From Neotamlana nanhaiensis (GTDB lineage: Bacteria > Bacteroidota > Bacteroidia > Flavobacteriales > Flavobacteriaceae), in assembly GCF_000943555.1 (NCBI RefSeq), contig NZ_JTDV01000010.1:310001-374000 (forward strand): a stretch of 64,000 nt of DNA. The letters run 5' to 3'. Within the stretch, counting starts at the first letter, position 1, and each line of letters opens with the position of its first letter. Shown here in pieces: positions 51,009 to 60,758 of the stretch. Below the pieces are notes generated by a model. It was given only the letters and a program-made list of their open reading frames with translations, made no database searches and had not been told where the DNA came from. Both the position numbers and the translations under genes were made by a program.

Positions 51009-52367
51009 TTACTGTGTTACGTTTGTCCCCATATAATCTTGAACGGTTCTAAAGCCAATGTAGCTTCTTGCTGAGTCTTGATATTCGTAGTCGCGTGAGC
51101 TAACTTGTAAAAAGTACGCTACATCTTTCCACGAACCACCTCTAACAATTTTACGTCTGTTATTTTTATCGTTAACACTTGGGTTAATTGTAGACGTGTA
51201 TTGGTATGCTGAGGCATCGTAGGATGCGTTTATCCATTCTGATACATTACCTGCCATATTATATAAATTATAATCGTTAGGCTCGTAAGATTTTGCTTCG
51301 ACTGTATATAATGCTTGATCTGCGGCATAATCTCCTCTTACAGGTTTGAAGTTTGCCATAAAACAACCTCTATCGCTTTTTGTATAAGGACCACCCCAAG
51401 GGTAGGTTGCAGCTTGCAGTCCACCACGTGCAGCATATTCCCACTCTGCTTCCGATGGTAATCTAAATGAATTTACAAAAGCAGCTCCTTTTCTTGATTT
51501 TTGGTATGCGTTCTTGTTAATAGTACGCCACTCACAAAAGGCTTTTGCTTGCATCCAAGTTACACCAACTACTGGATATTCACCATAGGCATCGTGCCAG
51601 AAATAATCGTTGTGCATTGGTTCGTTATACGAGTATGCAAAATCTCTAATCCAAACTGTAGTATCTGGATAAATTTCAATTTCTTCTTTTTTAATGGCTT
51701 CTTTACGCTTAATGCCACGTTTTCTAGCAGCTTCTTGAATATCCATATAACTGTATTGAAACTTAAACTTTTTAACATCCCAAGTACGTTGCCCGTTGTA
51801 TGATTCTTCTAAAGGCAAATACATCGTATCCATGATCTCTGCATAATATTCGTCTGGATAGTCTGAAGTATCGAAAATTAAATCGACATCACGGTTTATT
51901 TTTCTACCTTCAAAACCAGTTGGCCCTAAACCGGTATAGTTTTCGAACATATATTTTTCGTAAACCGACATGTTTGCGGTATCTGCATCTTTAAATGCAA
52001 ACTCACCAATACCACCATCTTCTGGCAATTTACCAACCTCGTCGGCAAGTACAGCTAGTTTATATCTAAGAATTGAATCTCTTACCCAGTTAACAAATTG
52101 GCGGTATTCGCTATTTGTTATTTCTGTTGCGTCCATATAAAAGGCTCTAACAGTTACTGTTTTTGAAGGGGCATCATGAACACCAGCAAGATCGTCGTCT
52201 GCTTTACCCATAATAAATGCGCCTCCAGGAATAAGTTCCATGCCATATGGCTTTTCTGGATGCCATTTTTTTCCTTTAACACCTACTAGCTCGCCTCTAT
52301 CGTTAGAGCCACAACTTGCTAGCATTGCTATTACTGCAGTTAATAAAATAAACTTCTTCATATCCAT
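51009..52367 (-). CDS. gldK: T9SS/gliding lipoprotein GldK
   Basis: GldK (PorK) is an outer-membrane lipoprotein that forms the periplasmic ring with GldN. The 452-residue protein has a lipoprotein signal ending AMLASCGSN and a formylglycine-generating-enzyme-like fold (PGGAFIMGKADDD, RAFYMDATEITNSEYRQFV, FRLPSEAEWEYAARGG, YNMAGNVSEW, IVRGGSW, SRSYIGFRTV). The start could be the third codon (52361). First gene of gldKLMN, with a strong candidate promoter and an upstream direct repeat. Confidence 0.96.
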   Translation of the reverse strand: MDMKKFILLTAVIAMLASCGSNDRGELVGVKGKKWHPEKPYGMELIPGGAFIMGKADDDLAGVHDAPSKTVTVRAFYMDATEITNSEYRQFVNWVRDSILRYKLAVLADEVGKLPEDGGIGEFAFKDADTANMSVYEKYMFENYTGLGPTGFEGRKINRDVDLIFDTSDYPDEYYAEIMDTMYLPLEESYNGQRTWDVKKFKFQYSYMDIQEAARKRGIKRKEAIKKEEIEIYPDTTVWIRDFAYSYNEPMHNDYFWHDAYGEYPVVGVTWMQAKAFCEWRTINKNAYQKSRKGAAFVNSFRLPSEAEWEYAARGGLQAATYPWGGPYTKSDRGCFMANFKPVRGDYAADQALYTVEAKSYEPNDYNLYNMAGNVSEWINASYDASAYQYTSTINPSVNDKNNRRKIVRGGSWKDVAYFLQVSSRDYEYQDSARSYIGFRTVQDYMGTNVTQ

Positions 52368-52410
52368 AGAAAACTCGAGGTTAATTATTTTAGCTTCTTA
52401 TTTGAGAGCG

Positions 52411-52492
52411 TAAACATATTTATATATTTTTTAAAAAACAACTTTTTATCTAAAAAATTTACATTTCATCGTATAAAATTTACATTTTACCG
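52411..52492 (-). promoter_or_regulatory. gldK promoter with an adjacent 21-bp-spaced direct repeat
   Basis: On the minus strand, TTG (52441-52439), 20 bases, then TATGTTTA (52418-52411) is a near-consensus Bacteroidota promoter 43 bases before the gldK ATG. Immediately upstream are two direct copies of AAAATTTACATTT followed by YAYCG (52454-52471 and 52475-52492), offset by exactly 21 bp. This is a typical layout for a regulator dimer bound on one DNA face. The word differs from the operator of the polysaccharide cluster. Confidence 0.5.
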
Positions 52493-52522
52493 ATGAAAAG
52501 AGCGTTTGAGCTAATTTATACC

Positions 52523-53689
52523 TTACACACTATTCTTTTGTATTGCCTTATACCAACGGTCTGGTACTTTGTTATTACAGGCATCGACGTAATCTTGATG
52601 CATGCATGGTAATAACGTGTGTCTTTTTAATTTATTATTAACATTCGACAAAAAAGGAATTTCAATCCACCATCGTCCTGTTTTATTACTCTTATAAAAC
52701 ACCAACTCCTCTGATTCTGTTAAAGTTATAAATTTTTGAAAATTATTTTCATTTGAAAAATCATCGTCGTTTACACGATAATTTACCCCTTCAACAAAGT
52801 ACCAAATCATTTGTGCTATTAGCATTGCAGTTACTTCGTCGTTTTTTGAAGATTTATATTCGTAAATACCAAAAGAACTTACCTTATTACTTATACCTGC
52901 GTAACGCGTTATGGCACATATTTCTTTTCCATCGAAACCGTTTGGTGAATATTTTTGTTTTAAACTGACGTCTGAACTTTTAATAGAAGACATATCGACC
53001 GAAACAATATTTGCATCGCGCATTACTGGTTCGGCTAGTGTTATATTATTTGAAATTTCACCTAAGCGGTAATATTCGAAATACAAGCTCTCCATTAAAT
53101 CTATTTCTTCCTGCGGATTAAAATAAGTTTGGTAGCCTACTGTGGCGTAATTAAATAAATTATAAGGTTTGTCTAAAATTATTTTCCCAACAAAACTGTT
53201 ATTTTTTATGGGTTTACTGGAATCGCCTAAATTAAACTTCCCATCTACATTCACAATATTAACCATTGGCACCAAATTATCGTAAGCTCGATAGTTGGCA
53301 TAGGTTAAATCTTGCGAACCTCCTAAAATTACAGGAATAATATCCGCTTTTATTAAGCTAATTATAGATTCTTTTAAAGCGAAGTAAGTATCGTTTACAG
53401 TTTCTCCTTTGTGAATATCTCCCAAATCGGCGATTGAAACATGCCAACCACCAGGAAATAAGCCATAAAATGCTTTACGAATTTCGTTTAACTGAAAAGT
53501 TTCTCCAATATAGTTAACATCATTACGATTTTCTAAAACACCTATTATGGCAATTTTTACACCTTGTAAATCTGGTATACCATTTTGCTCGGAGTGAATT
53601 TTTATTTTTTTGCCTAAAGCTTGCAGCGAAAGTAACTCGTTATGAGCTAACACAGTATCTGGCACTGGTGATAAAAAACTAAAATCCAT
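52523..53689 (-). CDS. Ureohydrolase-fold protein with degenerate metal site (formimidoylglutamase-like)
   Basis: A 388-residue homologue of arginase/formimidoylglutamase. The fold is recognisable, but the binuclear manganese site is mostly gone. GGDHS is replaced by GGSQD, the DAHxD motif reads DGKFN, and SxDxDxxDP reads SVDMSSIKS. Of the six metal ligands only about two aspartates remain. It is therefore probably not a working hydrolase. It lies directly upstream of gldK and downstream of topA on the same strand, a placement I associate with Bacteroidota in general, so a structural or regulatory role connected to that region is possible. Confidence 0.8.
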   Translation of the reverse strand: MDFSFLSPVPDTVLAHNELLSLQALGKKIKIHSEQNGIPDLQGVKIAIIGVLENRNDVNYIGETFQLNEIRKAFYGLFPGGWHVSIADLGDIHKGETVNDTYFALKESIISLIKADIIPVILGGSQDLTYANYRAYDNLVPMVNIVNVDGKFNLGDSSKPIKNNSFVGKIILDKPYNLFNYATVGYQTYFNPQEEIDLMESLYFEYYRLGEISNNITLAEPVMRDANIVSVDMSSIKSSDVSLKQKYSPNGFDGKEICAITRYAGISNKVSSFGIYEYKSSKNDEVTAMLIAQMIWYFVEGVNYRVNDDDFSNENNFQKFITLTESEELVFYKSNKTGRWWIEIPFLSNVNNKLKRHTLLPCMHQDYVDACNNKVPDRWYKAIQKNSV

Positions 53690-53823
53690 TAAAAATAAGA
53701 GTGGTTATTTTACATATTGATTAACACAAATATTAAAAGAATAAATGGATTTTCTTATAGCTTTTTGAAAAAATCACAAGAATACTACACAACAAAACAC
53801 AAATAGCTTAGCAAACAGTTTAT

Positions 53824-56307
53824 TTACTTCTTTTTTGTTGCTTTTTTTCTTGTTTTCTTTTTTGGCGCATTGGCTTCTATAAGGGCTTTTGCTTCTTCTA
53901 AAGTCATGTCGCTAACATCAACTGTTTTGGCTAATTCTACCTTAACTTTACCTTGAATTACATTATGCCTACCCCAACGCGCTTTTTCAACTCGAATAGC
54001 ACCATCTTCCCAAGAATGAATAAGTTTGTCTTTTTCCTTTTGAATCTTATCTTCAATAAGTGCAACAATATCATCATCGGATAAGTTATCCCAATCGTAT
54101 TTCTTATTTACATTGATAAACATATTGTTCCATTTAATGTATGGTCCAAAACGTCCTTTACCTTTTTGTACTGGCAAATCTTGATAATGGTAAATTGGCG
54201 CATCTGCTTTTTGTTTTTCTTTAATTAAAACAATAGCATCATCGAGCTCCACACTTAACGGATCGGTTCCTTTTGGCAACGACACGTAGGCCTTTCCAAA
54301 TTTAACATATGGCCCAAAACGCCCATTATTAACCTCAACCGTTTCGCCTTCGTATTCACCTAAAGTTTTTGGAAGCTGGAATAAATCCATAGCCTCTTCG
54401 TAAGTAATCGTATTTAACTGTTGGTCTGGACTTAAACTTGCGAATTGCGGCTTTTCTTCATCGTCCACTGTTCCAATTTGAACCATTGGCCCAAACTTAC
54501 CTAAACGCACACTTACTTGTTTTCCGGTTTTAGGATCGGTACCTAAAATACGTTCTCCAGATTCTCTATCGGCATTTTCTTTAACATCTTCAACCACTGG
54601 ATGAAAATTCTTGTAGAAGGTTTTCATCATTTTTTGCCAATCTTCTTTACCTTCAGCAATATCATCAAAATCTTCTTCTACTTTTGCCGTAAAGTTATAA
54701 TCGAGAATGGCATCGAAATGATTTACAAGAAAATCGGTTACAATCATACCAATATCAGTAGGCACTAATTTTCCTTTATCCGACCCTACTTTTTCTGTAA
54801 GCGTTACATCTTTTATTTTACCTTCTTGAAGCGTTAATTGCGAATAGTTACGCTCTACCCCATCAACTGTTCCTTTTTCAATATAATTTCTATTTTGAAT
54901 GGTAGAAATAGTTGGTGCGTAGGTAGACGGACGTCCAATTCCTAACTCTTCCAACTTCTTAACCAAAGAAGCTTCAGTATAACGTGCTGGCGGACGCGTA
55001 TAACGTTCGGTTGCTGTTATGTAGCTATTTAACAAGGTTTCGTTAACCTTCATAGCTGGCAACATGCCATCTTGTTCTACATCTTCATCATCGGTACCTT
55101 CTAAATATACTTTTAAAAATCCATCAAAAGTAATGACCTCTCCGTTTGCCGTAAAGGTTTCATTATGCGTATTGGCTTCAATTTTAACGTTGGTTCGCTC
55201 TAAATTAGCTTCGCTCATTTGCGACGCAATGGCGCGTTTCCATATTAAATCGTATAATCTTGCCTGATCCCTATCTATATTTACGCTATGTGTTGCAAAG
55301 TTTGTAGGACGAATAGCTTCGTGAGCTTCTTGTGCGCCTTTGGCTTTACCAACATAGTTTCTAGGGTTGCTGTATTCATCTCCATAAGCCTTTTTAATTT
55401 CGGCTTCGGCACCTTTTCGTGCTTCGTCCGACAGGTTTACACTATCGGTTCTCATGTAAGTAATTAATCCCGCTTCGTACAGGCGTTGTGCCATCGTCAT
55501 GGTTTTACTTACCGAAAAATATAATTTACGAGACGCTTCCTGCTGTAAAGTTGATGTTGTAAACGGAGCTGCTGGCGATTTTTTAGCAGGCTTTTTAGTT
55601 AAATCGGCTACTTTAAAGTTGGCCGTTGCATTTTTTTCAAGAAATGCTTGCGCTTCTGCTTTAGTTGAAAAATTCTTAGGAAGTTTTGCCTTAAAGGTTT
55701 GCCCATCTTCATTTGAAAATTCGGCATCAATTCTATAAGAAGCTACAGGCTCGAAACCAGCAATTTCACGTTCTTTTTCAACAATTAAACGTACCGAAAC
55801 CGACTGTACACGACCAGCAGATAAACCACCTTTTACTTTACGCCAGAGTACAGGAGAAAGCTCGTACCCCACAATTCTATCTAAAACACGACGCGCTTGT
55901 TGCGCATCAACCAAATCGTAATCTATACCTCTTGGGTTTTCAATAGCTTTTAATATGGCAGATTTAGTAATTTCATGAAACACAATGCGCTTGGTTCTTT
56001 CCTTATCTAGCTTTAATGTTTCGGCTAAATGCCACGCAATAGCTTCTCCCTCGCGATCCTCATCACTTGCTAACCAAACCATTTCGGCTTTTTTAGCAAG
56101 GTCTTTAAGTTTTTTAACAACCGCTTTTTTATCTTTTGATACTTCGTATTTGGGATTAAAATCACCATCAACATCTACCCCTAACTCTTTACTTGGTAAA
56201 TCGGCAATGTGCCCAAAACTAGATTCTACTTTAAAATCTTTACCAAGGAATTTTTCAATGGTTTTTGCTTTTGCTGGTGACTCAACTATCACTAAATTCT
56301 TCGCCAT
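53824..56307 (-). CDS. topA: DNA topoisomerase I
   Basis: Type IA topoisomerase that relaxes negative supercoils. From the ATG at 56307 (827 residues) it begins AKNLVIVESPAKAKTIEKFLG, the Toprim start; LASDEDREGEAIAWHLAE holds the metal-binding acidic triad; LYEAGLITYMRTDSVNLS contains the active-site tyrosine. The C-terminus has several topo_C glycine-rich repeats (NNGRFGPYVKFGKAYVSLPKG, KGKGRFGPYIKWNNMFI) and a Lys-rich tail instead of zinc ribbons. The seven-codon longer ORF start overlaps the -7 box and is rejected. Confidence 0.96.
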   Translation of the reverse strand: MAKNLVIVESPAKAKTIEKFLGKDFKVESSFGHIADLPSKELGVDVDGDFNPKYEVSKDKKAVVKKLKDLAKKAEMVWLASDEDREGEAIAWHLAETLKLDKERTKRIVFHEITKSAILKAIENPRGIDYDLVDAQQARRVLDRIVGYELSPVLWRKVKGGLSAGRVQSVSVRLIVEKEREIAGFEPVASYRIDAEFSNEDGQTFKAKLPKNFSTKAEAQAFLEKNATANFKVADLTKKPAKKSPAAPFTTSTLQQEASRKLYFSVSKTMTMAQRLYEAGLITYMRTDSVNLSDEARKGAEAEIKKAYGDEYSNPRNYVGKAKGAQEAHEAIRPTNFATHSVNIDRDQARLYDLIWKRAIASQMSEANLERTNVKIEANTHNETFTANGEVITFDGFLKVYLEGTDDEDVEQDGMLPAMKVNETLLNSYITATERYTRPPARYTEASLVKKLEELGIGRPSTYAPTISTIQNRNYIEKGTVDGVERNYSQLTLQEGKIKDVTLTEKVGSDKGKLVPTDIGMIVTDFLVNHFDAILDYNFTAKVEEDFDDIAEGKEDWQKMMKTFYKNFHPVVEDVKENADRESGERILGTDPKTGKQVSVRLGKFGPMVQIGTVDDEEKPQFASLSPDQQLNTITYEEAMDLFQLPKTLGEYEGETVEVNNGRFGPYVKFGKAYVSLPKGTDPLSVELDDAIVLIKEKQKADAPIYHYQDLPVQKGKGRFGPYIKWNNMFINVNKKYDWDNLSDDDIVALIEDKIQKEKDKLIHSWEDGAIRVEKARWGRHNVIQGKVKVELAKTVDVSDMTLEEAKALIEANAPKKKTRKKATKKK

Positions 56308-56325
56308 ACTTCCTGTTTTATGGTA

Positions 56326-56333
56326 CAAATTTA
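56326..56333 (-). promoter_or_regulatory. -7 box of topA
   Basis: TAAATTTG on the minus strand, a full match to TAnnTTTG, 18 bases before the ATG at 56307. It supports the shorter topA start. Confidence 0.42.
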
Positions 56334-56394
56334 TACTAAAAAAAATTTAACATCCTAATTTTATAAGCATTCATTAGCCATTTTAAACTAAAAA

Positions 56395-56424
56395 AGCCTG
56401 TATTTAACAACTTAAACACAGGCT
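56395..56424 (-). terminator. Terminator after the DUF975-like membrane protein gene
   Basis: AGCCTGTGTTTAA pairs with TTAAATACAGGCT on the minus strand (one mismatch), followed by six T residues. It begins 21 bases past the stop at 56446. Confidence 0.78.
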
Positions 56425-56445
56425 GTTAATTTTTTTATAAATTAT

Positions 56446-57228
56446 TTATTCTGAAATTGTTCCTATTTCATCAATAGCGCTTTTTTCATTAAACCCAACC
56501 ACTTCCTTATAAATTAAATACACGGGGTGAAACAAAAAAGATTGCACAAAAATCCCTCCAAAACCACAGGTTACTAGAGTAGCCAAGGTAATACCAATGT
56601 AAGTCACAATAAGCAAACCTAATGTGATACCCCATTTTTTGTTTCCTATTTTAAATGAAAGTGACAAAATTTGTCCAACCGATAACTCTTCGTTAAAGGC
56701 AAAAATTGCAAAAATAAAGGCCAATGGCACTGCAAAATAAAATAACGGCAAATAACACATTAATGCCGAAGGTATCGCAATAAGTATAGCAATAAGCATT
56801 AACACAAAAATTTTACCCAAATACTTTCCTTTTACGAAATAGAAAAAATCTTGAGTTACTACCGATTCGTTGTAATCTATCTTTTTCATTATTCTATAAA
56901 AGGCAGCATTTAATGCCGTAGTAACTACTCCTAAAATAACAACTCCAACAATAACAACAGCAATATACAATACCGACATACTATTAAAAAAATTATCCAT
57001 CGCTTCTGGATCGGCATAACCGTTTCGTTGCTGTTCAATAATCATATTAATAAAAGGCATATAGAAAATAAGAATTAAAGGCAACATTACAACCAATGTA
57101 AACAGCTGCAGCAACAACCCTTGTACCCAAGTTTTTTTAAATAGCTCTATTGATTTATTAAAAATATCGCCAAAATCTAGCATTCTAGCTTGTTCTATGC
57201 GTTTTGCAACATCATTTTCGGTATTCAT
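56446..57228 (-). CDS. Polytopic inner-membrane protein of unknown function
   Basis: A 260-residue protein with a hydrophilic start (about 30 residues, MLDFGDIFNKSIELFKKTW) and about five or six membrane helices (about 35-58, 88-112, 137-155, 160-180, 198-222). The opening FGDIFNKSIELFKKTWVQGLLLQL resembles DUF975/glycerophosphoryl-type membrane families seen in many Bacteroidota, often mislabelled as beta-carotene monooxygenase. No catalytic motif is visible. Single-gene unit with its own terminator. Confidence 0.78.
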   Translation of the reverse strand: MNTENDVAKRIEQARMLDFGDIFNKSIELFKKTWVQGLLLQLFTLVVMLPLILIFYMPFINMIIEQQRNGYADPEAMDNFFNSMSVLYIAVVIVGVVILGVVTTALNAAFYRIMKKIDYNESVVTQDFFYFVKGKYLGKIFVLMLIAILIAIPSALMCYLPLFYFAVPLAFIFAIFAFNEELSVGQILSLSFKIGNKKWGITLGLLIVTYIGITLATLVTCGFGGIFVQSFLFHPVYLIYKEVVGFNEKSAIDEIGTISE

Positions 57229-57291
57229 AAATTAATTTGATAGTTTTATTTTCTCTAAAAGTAGTCGTTTTTTTATAATTATTACAAACAA

Positions 57292-57317
57292 AAAGCACTA
57301 CCATATGGCAGCGCTTT
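57292..57317 (-). terminator. Terminator after the LVIVD-repeat lipoprotein gene
   Basis: AAAGCGCTGCCATATGG pairs with its partner to CACTTT-like arms around the CCATATGG centre (two mismatches), with a T-run on the minus strand, 21 bases beyond the stop at 57339. Confidence 0.62.
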
Positions 57318-57338
57318 AATATTTAAGGTTTTAAAATC

Positions 57339-58562
57339 TTAATTTAATTTATAAGTACTAATTGGTTTTATATCGTTTTCGAGGTATTCGTATTGATATA
57401 AAGTGTTTCCTCCAATCATTAATAACGAATTTTGTAGAGGAATAACATCTTTAGATTGAATATCATCATAATCCTTTATCATGCTCAAATCCAAAGGATT
57501 TTCTTTATTAAACAATTTTAAACCCGCAGTGCCATCGCAAACAAAAAGGGTATTCCCTTTAATTCCTAAACCGTAAGGATTCTCTAAAGTGTAGCGCAAC
57601 GCCAAGGTTGGGTTAGCTTTATCACTTACATCGATAACTTCTAGTACACTTTCTAATTGTCCGCAGAAATTACCGCCACGCAAGGTTAAATAAGCATAAT
57701 CGCCATCGACAACCACTGGGTCGCAACCTTCCCAATGAATAAACTCTGAAACATATTCTGGAGATGCTGGATTGTTTAAACTATAAATAAACATACCGTT
57801 GGTACTTCCTAAATACAAATAATCGTCGGCCTCGAACATGGTTTCAATATTCCAGCCCGCATAATGTGTATTTTCTAAAACAGGATTAGATAAATTAGAA
57901 ATATTAAAAATCGTCATTTCGTAAGAACCTACGGTATATAAATAGTTGTTTTTAATTTGAAAACGCGCTAACGAACCACCTGTTCCTGTTGTAGACTCAA
58001 TTGCAGCCGCATCAAAAGCAAAATCAACCATCATATCATCCCGTTTTTTTCTTCGTTCCGCAGTAACGGTCCACCCCACAATAATATCGTCTTCGTAATT
58101 AAATTTACTATAATCGGCTTCATCGGCTTCAATAGGCATTTGGTAATCGTACACGCTAAACACGTCTTCCAATCTTTCAACAAGCTTCACTTCAGTATTT
58201 ATATCCGAAATATCGAAAATCAATAAATCGGTTGCACTATCGGCATATAAAAAATCATCTTTTACCGAAATATCTTCATTTCCTGGAATTTTAATAAACT
58301 TTACAATTGCTGGTGTTTCTGGATTTGCATTATCGATAACATGAATCCCTTCAACATCTCCAATAAAAATTAAATCTTTATAGGCGTAAATTTTACCGAC
58401 TTCCTGTATCGTTTGTGGTGCCGCTATTTCAACGGAATTTCTAAAATCGGCTTTGGTCATTAAAAGCGGCGTTGCTACTTGTATTATTTCGTAATCGTCG
58501 TTATTATCGCAAGAAAATGCAAGACAAACAGCAAGACATAAACAAAGAAGTTTTGTTTTCAT
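57339..58562 (-). CDS. LVIVD-repeat beta-propeller lipoprotein
   Basis: From the ATG at 58562 (407 residues) it begins with a lipoprotein signal KTKLLCLCLAVCLAFSCDNND. The longer ORF start is rejected because it would precede the signal and a -7-like box (58583-58590, TATCTTTA on the minus strand). The body is built of LVIVD-type repeats: IFIGDVEGIHVIDNANPETPAIVKFIKIPG, LLIFDISDINTEVKLVERL, MTIFNISNLSNPVLENTHYAG, LEVIDVSDKANPTLALRY. These form a surface beta-propeller of unknown ligand. Confidence 0.86.
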   Translation of the reverse strand: MKTKLLCLCLAVCLAFSCDNNDDYEIIQVATPLLMTKADFRNSVEIAAPQTIQEVGKIYAYKDLIFIGDVEGIHVIDNANPETPAIVKFIKIPGNEDISVKDDFLYADSATDLLIFDISDINTEVKLVERLEDVFSVYDYQMPIEADEADYSKFNYEDDIIVGWTVTAERRKKRDDMMVDFAFDAAAIESTTGTGGSLARFQIKNNYLYTVGSYEMTIFNISNLSNPVLENTHYAGWNIETMFEADDYLYLGSTNGMFIYSLNNPASPEYVSEFIHWEGCDPVVVDGDYAYLTLRGGNFCGQLESVLEVIDVSDKANPTLALRYTLENPYGLGIKGNTLFVCDGTAGLKLFNKENPLDLSMIKDYDDIQSKDVIPLQNSLLMIGGNTLYQYEYLENDIKPISTYKLN

Positions 58563-58637
58563 AGTTATAGATGGTTTTATTTTAAAGATACGAAAAAGCA
58601 AAAAGGTTGCGTATTTAAACTACTTATTTTTAAACAT

Positions 58638-59096
58638 TTAGTATTTATACGATAACGCATCATCTAAACCATCAATATGCAAAATAACTTCACCGCCATT
58701 ATCACTTATTTGCAATGGTTTTAAATTGAAACTTACTTGCTTTGTAAAAACCGCAAGACAAGCTTCGTTATTTACAAACTGGATTTTTAAATAGCGTTGT
58801 TCTGGATACGATTCGGCTATGGCACCAGAATCTATTAAATTAAACACCCAAGTATCGCCGCTGCAACCTGAAGCTTGAAAGTTAATACTAAGGCAATCTC
58901 CAATAATTTTAGCATTGACCACAGTAAAATAGTCGGTTTGTAAATTATTATAATTGTTAGCATCAATTACAACTGTTTTATCACAATTATCAGAATCTTC
59001 AACAGTATCTACGCTCTCTTCGCAAGTCATATTGGTTAAACTCATTAAAATTACAACAACCCAAAGAGCAACTTTTATAAAATTTTTCATTTTCAT
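58638..59096 (-). CDS. Small lipoprotein of unknown function
   Basis: From the ATG at 59096 (or 59090) the protein has about 150 residues. A lipoprotein signal (KNFIKVALWVVVILMSLTNMTC) is followed by an acidic stretch (EESVDTVEDSDNC) and a single beta-rich domain with four further cysteines, perhaps two disulphides. A CAAAAGTT sequence at 59114-59121, 7/8 to the -7 box on the minus strand, overlaps the longest ORF start, supporting the shorter one. It is 75 bases upstream of the LVIVD lipoprotein gene. No family recognised. Confidence 0.7.
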   Translation of the reverse strand: MKMKNFIKVALWVVVILMSLTNMTCEESVDTVEDSDNCDKTVVIDANNYNNLQTDYFTVVNAKIIGDCLSINFQASGCSGDTWVFNLIDSGAIAESYPEQRYLKIQFVNNEACLAVFTKQVSFNLKPLQISDNGGEVILHIDGLDDALSYKY

Positions 59097-59234
59097 TTCA
59101 CTTTTAGCAATAGCAAAAGTTAACACATTAACTATTAAGACCTTTACTTTTTATTAGATATAAGAAACACTAAAAGGTTGCGCATTTGCTTACAATATTT
59201 TCCAAAAAACTTTAAAACAAATTTAAACTGCCAA

Positions 59235-59268
59235 TTTGTCACCAAACCATAAATAAATTATATCTTTG
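59235..59268 (+). promoter_or_regulatory. miaB promoter (-33 and -7 boxes)
   Basis: TTTG (59235-59238), 22 bases, then TATCTTTG (59261-59268), a perfect TAnnTTTG, 33 bases upstream of the miaB ATG. It should drive the five-gene unit through secG. Confidence 0.58.
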
Positions 59269-59301
59269 CATGCTTGTTGAAATGAAATATTTCAAATAAT
59301 T

Positions 59302-60750
59302 ATGGAAAAGACAATAGACGAAAGTAAACAGGGCGAATCGCTAATTCTAGAACAAAAAGAAGGCAACAAACGCAAGCTTTTTATAGAGAGTTACGGTTGC
59401 GCCATGAATTTTAGCGACAGTGAGATTGTGGCTTCAATTCTATCGGAGCAAGGTTTTAACACCACGCAAACCATCGAGGAAGCCGATTTGGTTTTAGTAA
59501 ACACCTGCTCTATTCGTGATAAAGCCGAACAAACCGTTCGTAAACGTTTAGAAAAATATAACACGATAAAAAACAACCATAACCCAAAAATGAAAGTGGG
59601 TGTTTTAGGTTGTATGGCCGAACGATTAAAAAGCAAATTTCTTGAAGAAGAAAAAATTGTTGATTTAGTTGTTGGCCCCGATGCTTATAAAGATTTACCA
59701 AACCTTTTAGCCGAAGTTGATGAAGGCAGAGACGCTATCAACGTCATTTTATCAAAAGAAGAAACTTATGGCGATATTTCGCCAGTGCGTTTAAATAGTA
59801 ATGGTATAACCGCTTTTGTATCGATTACTCGTGGCTGCGACAACATGTGTACCTTTTGTGTTGTACCATTTACTCGTGGGCGCGAACGCAGCAGAGATCC
59901 GCAAAGTATTATTGAAGAAGTTAACGATTTATGGAGCAAAGGCTACAAAGAAGTTACTTTACTTGGCCAAAATGTAGATAGCTATTTATGGTATGGCGGC
60001 GGACTTAAAAAAGATTTCGATAAAGCCAGCGACATACAAAAAGCTACTGCGGTAGATTTTGCGAAACTGTTAGACATGTGTGCGGTGGCGCAACCTAAAA
60101 TGCGTTTTCGTTTTTCAACCTCCAATCCGCAAGATTTTACTATCGATGTTATTGAAACCATGGCGAAGCATAAAAATATATGCAACTACATTCACCTACC
60201 AGTGCAAAGTGGAAGCGACCGTATTTTAAAAGCCATGAACCGTTTACATACTCGTGAAGAATATTTCGAAATTATTGATAACATTCGTCGTTTAATTCCA
60301 GATTGTGGTATTAGTCAAGATATGATTTCTGGTTTCCCAACCGAAACCGAAGAAGATCACCAAGATACCTTATCGCTTATGCGCTACGTAAAATATAGCT
60401 ACGGCTACATGTTTGCGTACTCAGAACGTCCAGGAACTTTAGCTGAAAGAAAATTAGAAGACGATATTCCTGAAGCCATTAAAAAGCGCCGATTAGCAGA
60501 AATTGTTCAGCTTCAACGCGATTTAAGTGAAGAAGTAATGAAAAGCAACGTAGGCAAAGTGGTTGAAGTATTAATTGAAAAATCATCTAAAAAATCGGAT
60601 GCTGAATGGTCTGGGCGAACCTCAGAAAATTTAGTTGCCGTTTTCCCTAAAGAAAACTATAAAGAAGGTGATTTTGTAAACGTAAAAATTAACAGCTGTA
60701 CCAGTGCGACTTTAATTGGCGAAGCGGTTGGGTATTCTGAAAATAATTAA
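59302..60750 (+). CDS. miaB: tRNA-2-methylthio-N6-dimethylallyladenosine synthase
   Basis: MiaB is a radical-SAM methylthiotransferase that adds the methylthio group to i6A37 of tRNAs reading codons with U first. The 482-residue protein has the UPF0004 N-domain ([30 protein letters not shown]) with three cluster cysteines, the radical-SAM motif [10 protein letters not shown] near residue 181, a substrate-domain ([31 protein letters not shown]), and a C-terminal TRAM domain. First gene of the unit leading to secG. Confidence 0.97.
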   Translation: MEKTIDESKQGESLILEQKEGNKRKLFIESYGCAMNFSDSEIVASILSEQGFNTTQTIEEADLVLVNTCSIRDKAEQTVRKRLEKYNTIKNNHNPKMKVGVLGCMAERLKSKFLEEEKIVDLVVGPDAYKDLPNLLAEVDEGRDAINVILSKEETYGDISPVRLNSNGITAFVSITRGCDNMCTFCVVPFTRGRERSRDPQSIIEEVNDLWSKGYKEVTLLGQNVDSYLWYGGGLKKDFDKASDIQKATAVDFAKLLDMCAVAQPKMRFRFSTSNPQDFTIDVIETMAKHKNICNYIHLPVQSGSDRILKAMNRLHTREEYFEIIDNIRRLIPDCGISQDMISGFPTETEEDHQDTLSLMRYVKYSYGYMFAYSERPGTLAERKLEDDIPEAIKKRRLAEIVQLQRDLSEEVMKSNVGKVVEVLIEKSSKKSDAEWSGRTSENLVAVFPKENYKEGDFVNVKINSCTSATLIGEAVGYSENN

Positions 60751-60758
60751 TTAGGTAA

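Noticed and set aside
52523-53689. Functional formimidoylglutamase in histidine degradation
   Set aside because: Most metal ligands are replaced and no hut gene is nearby.
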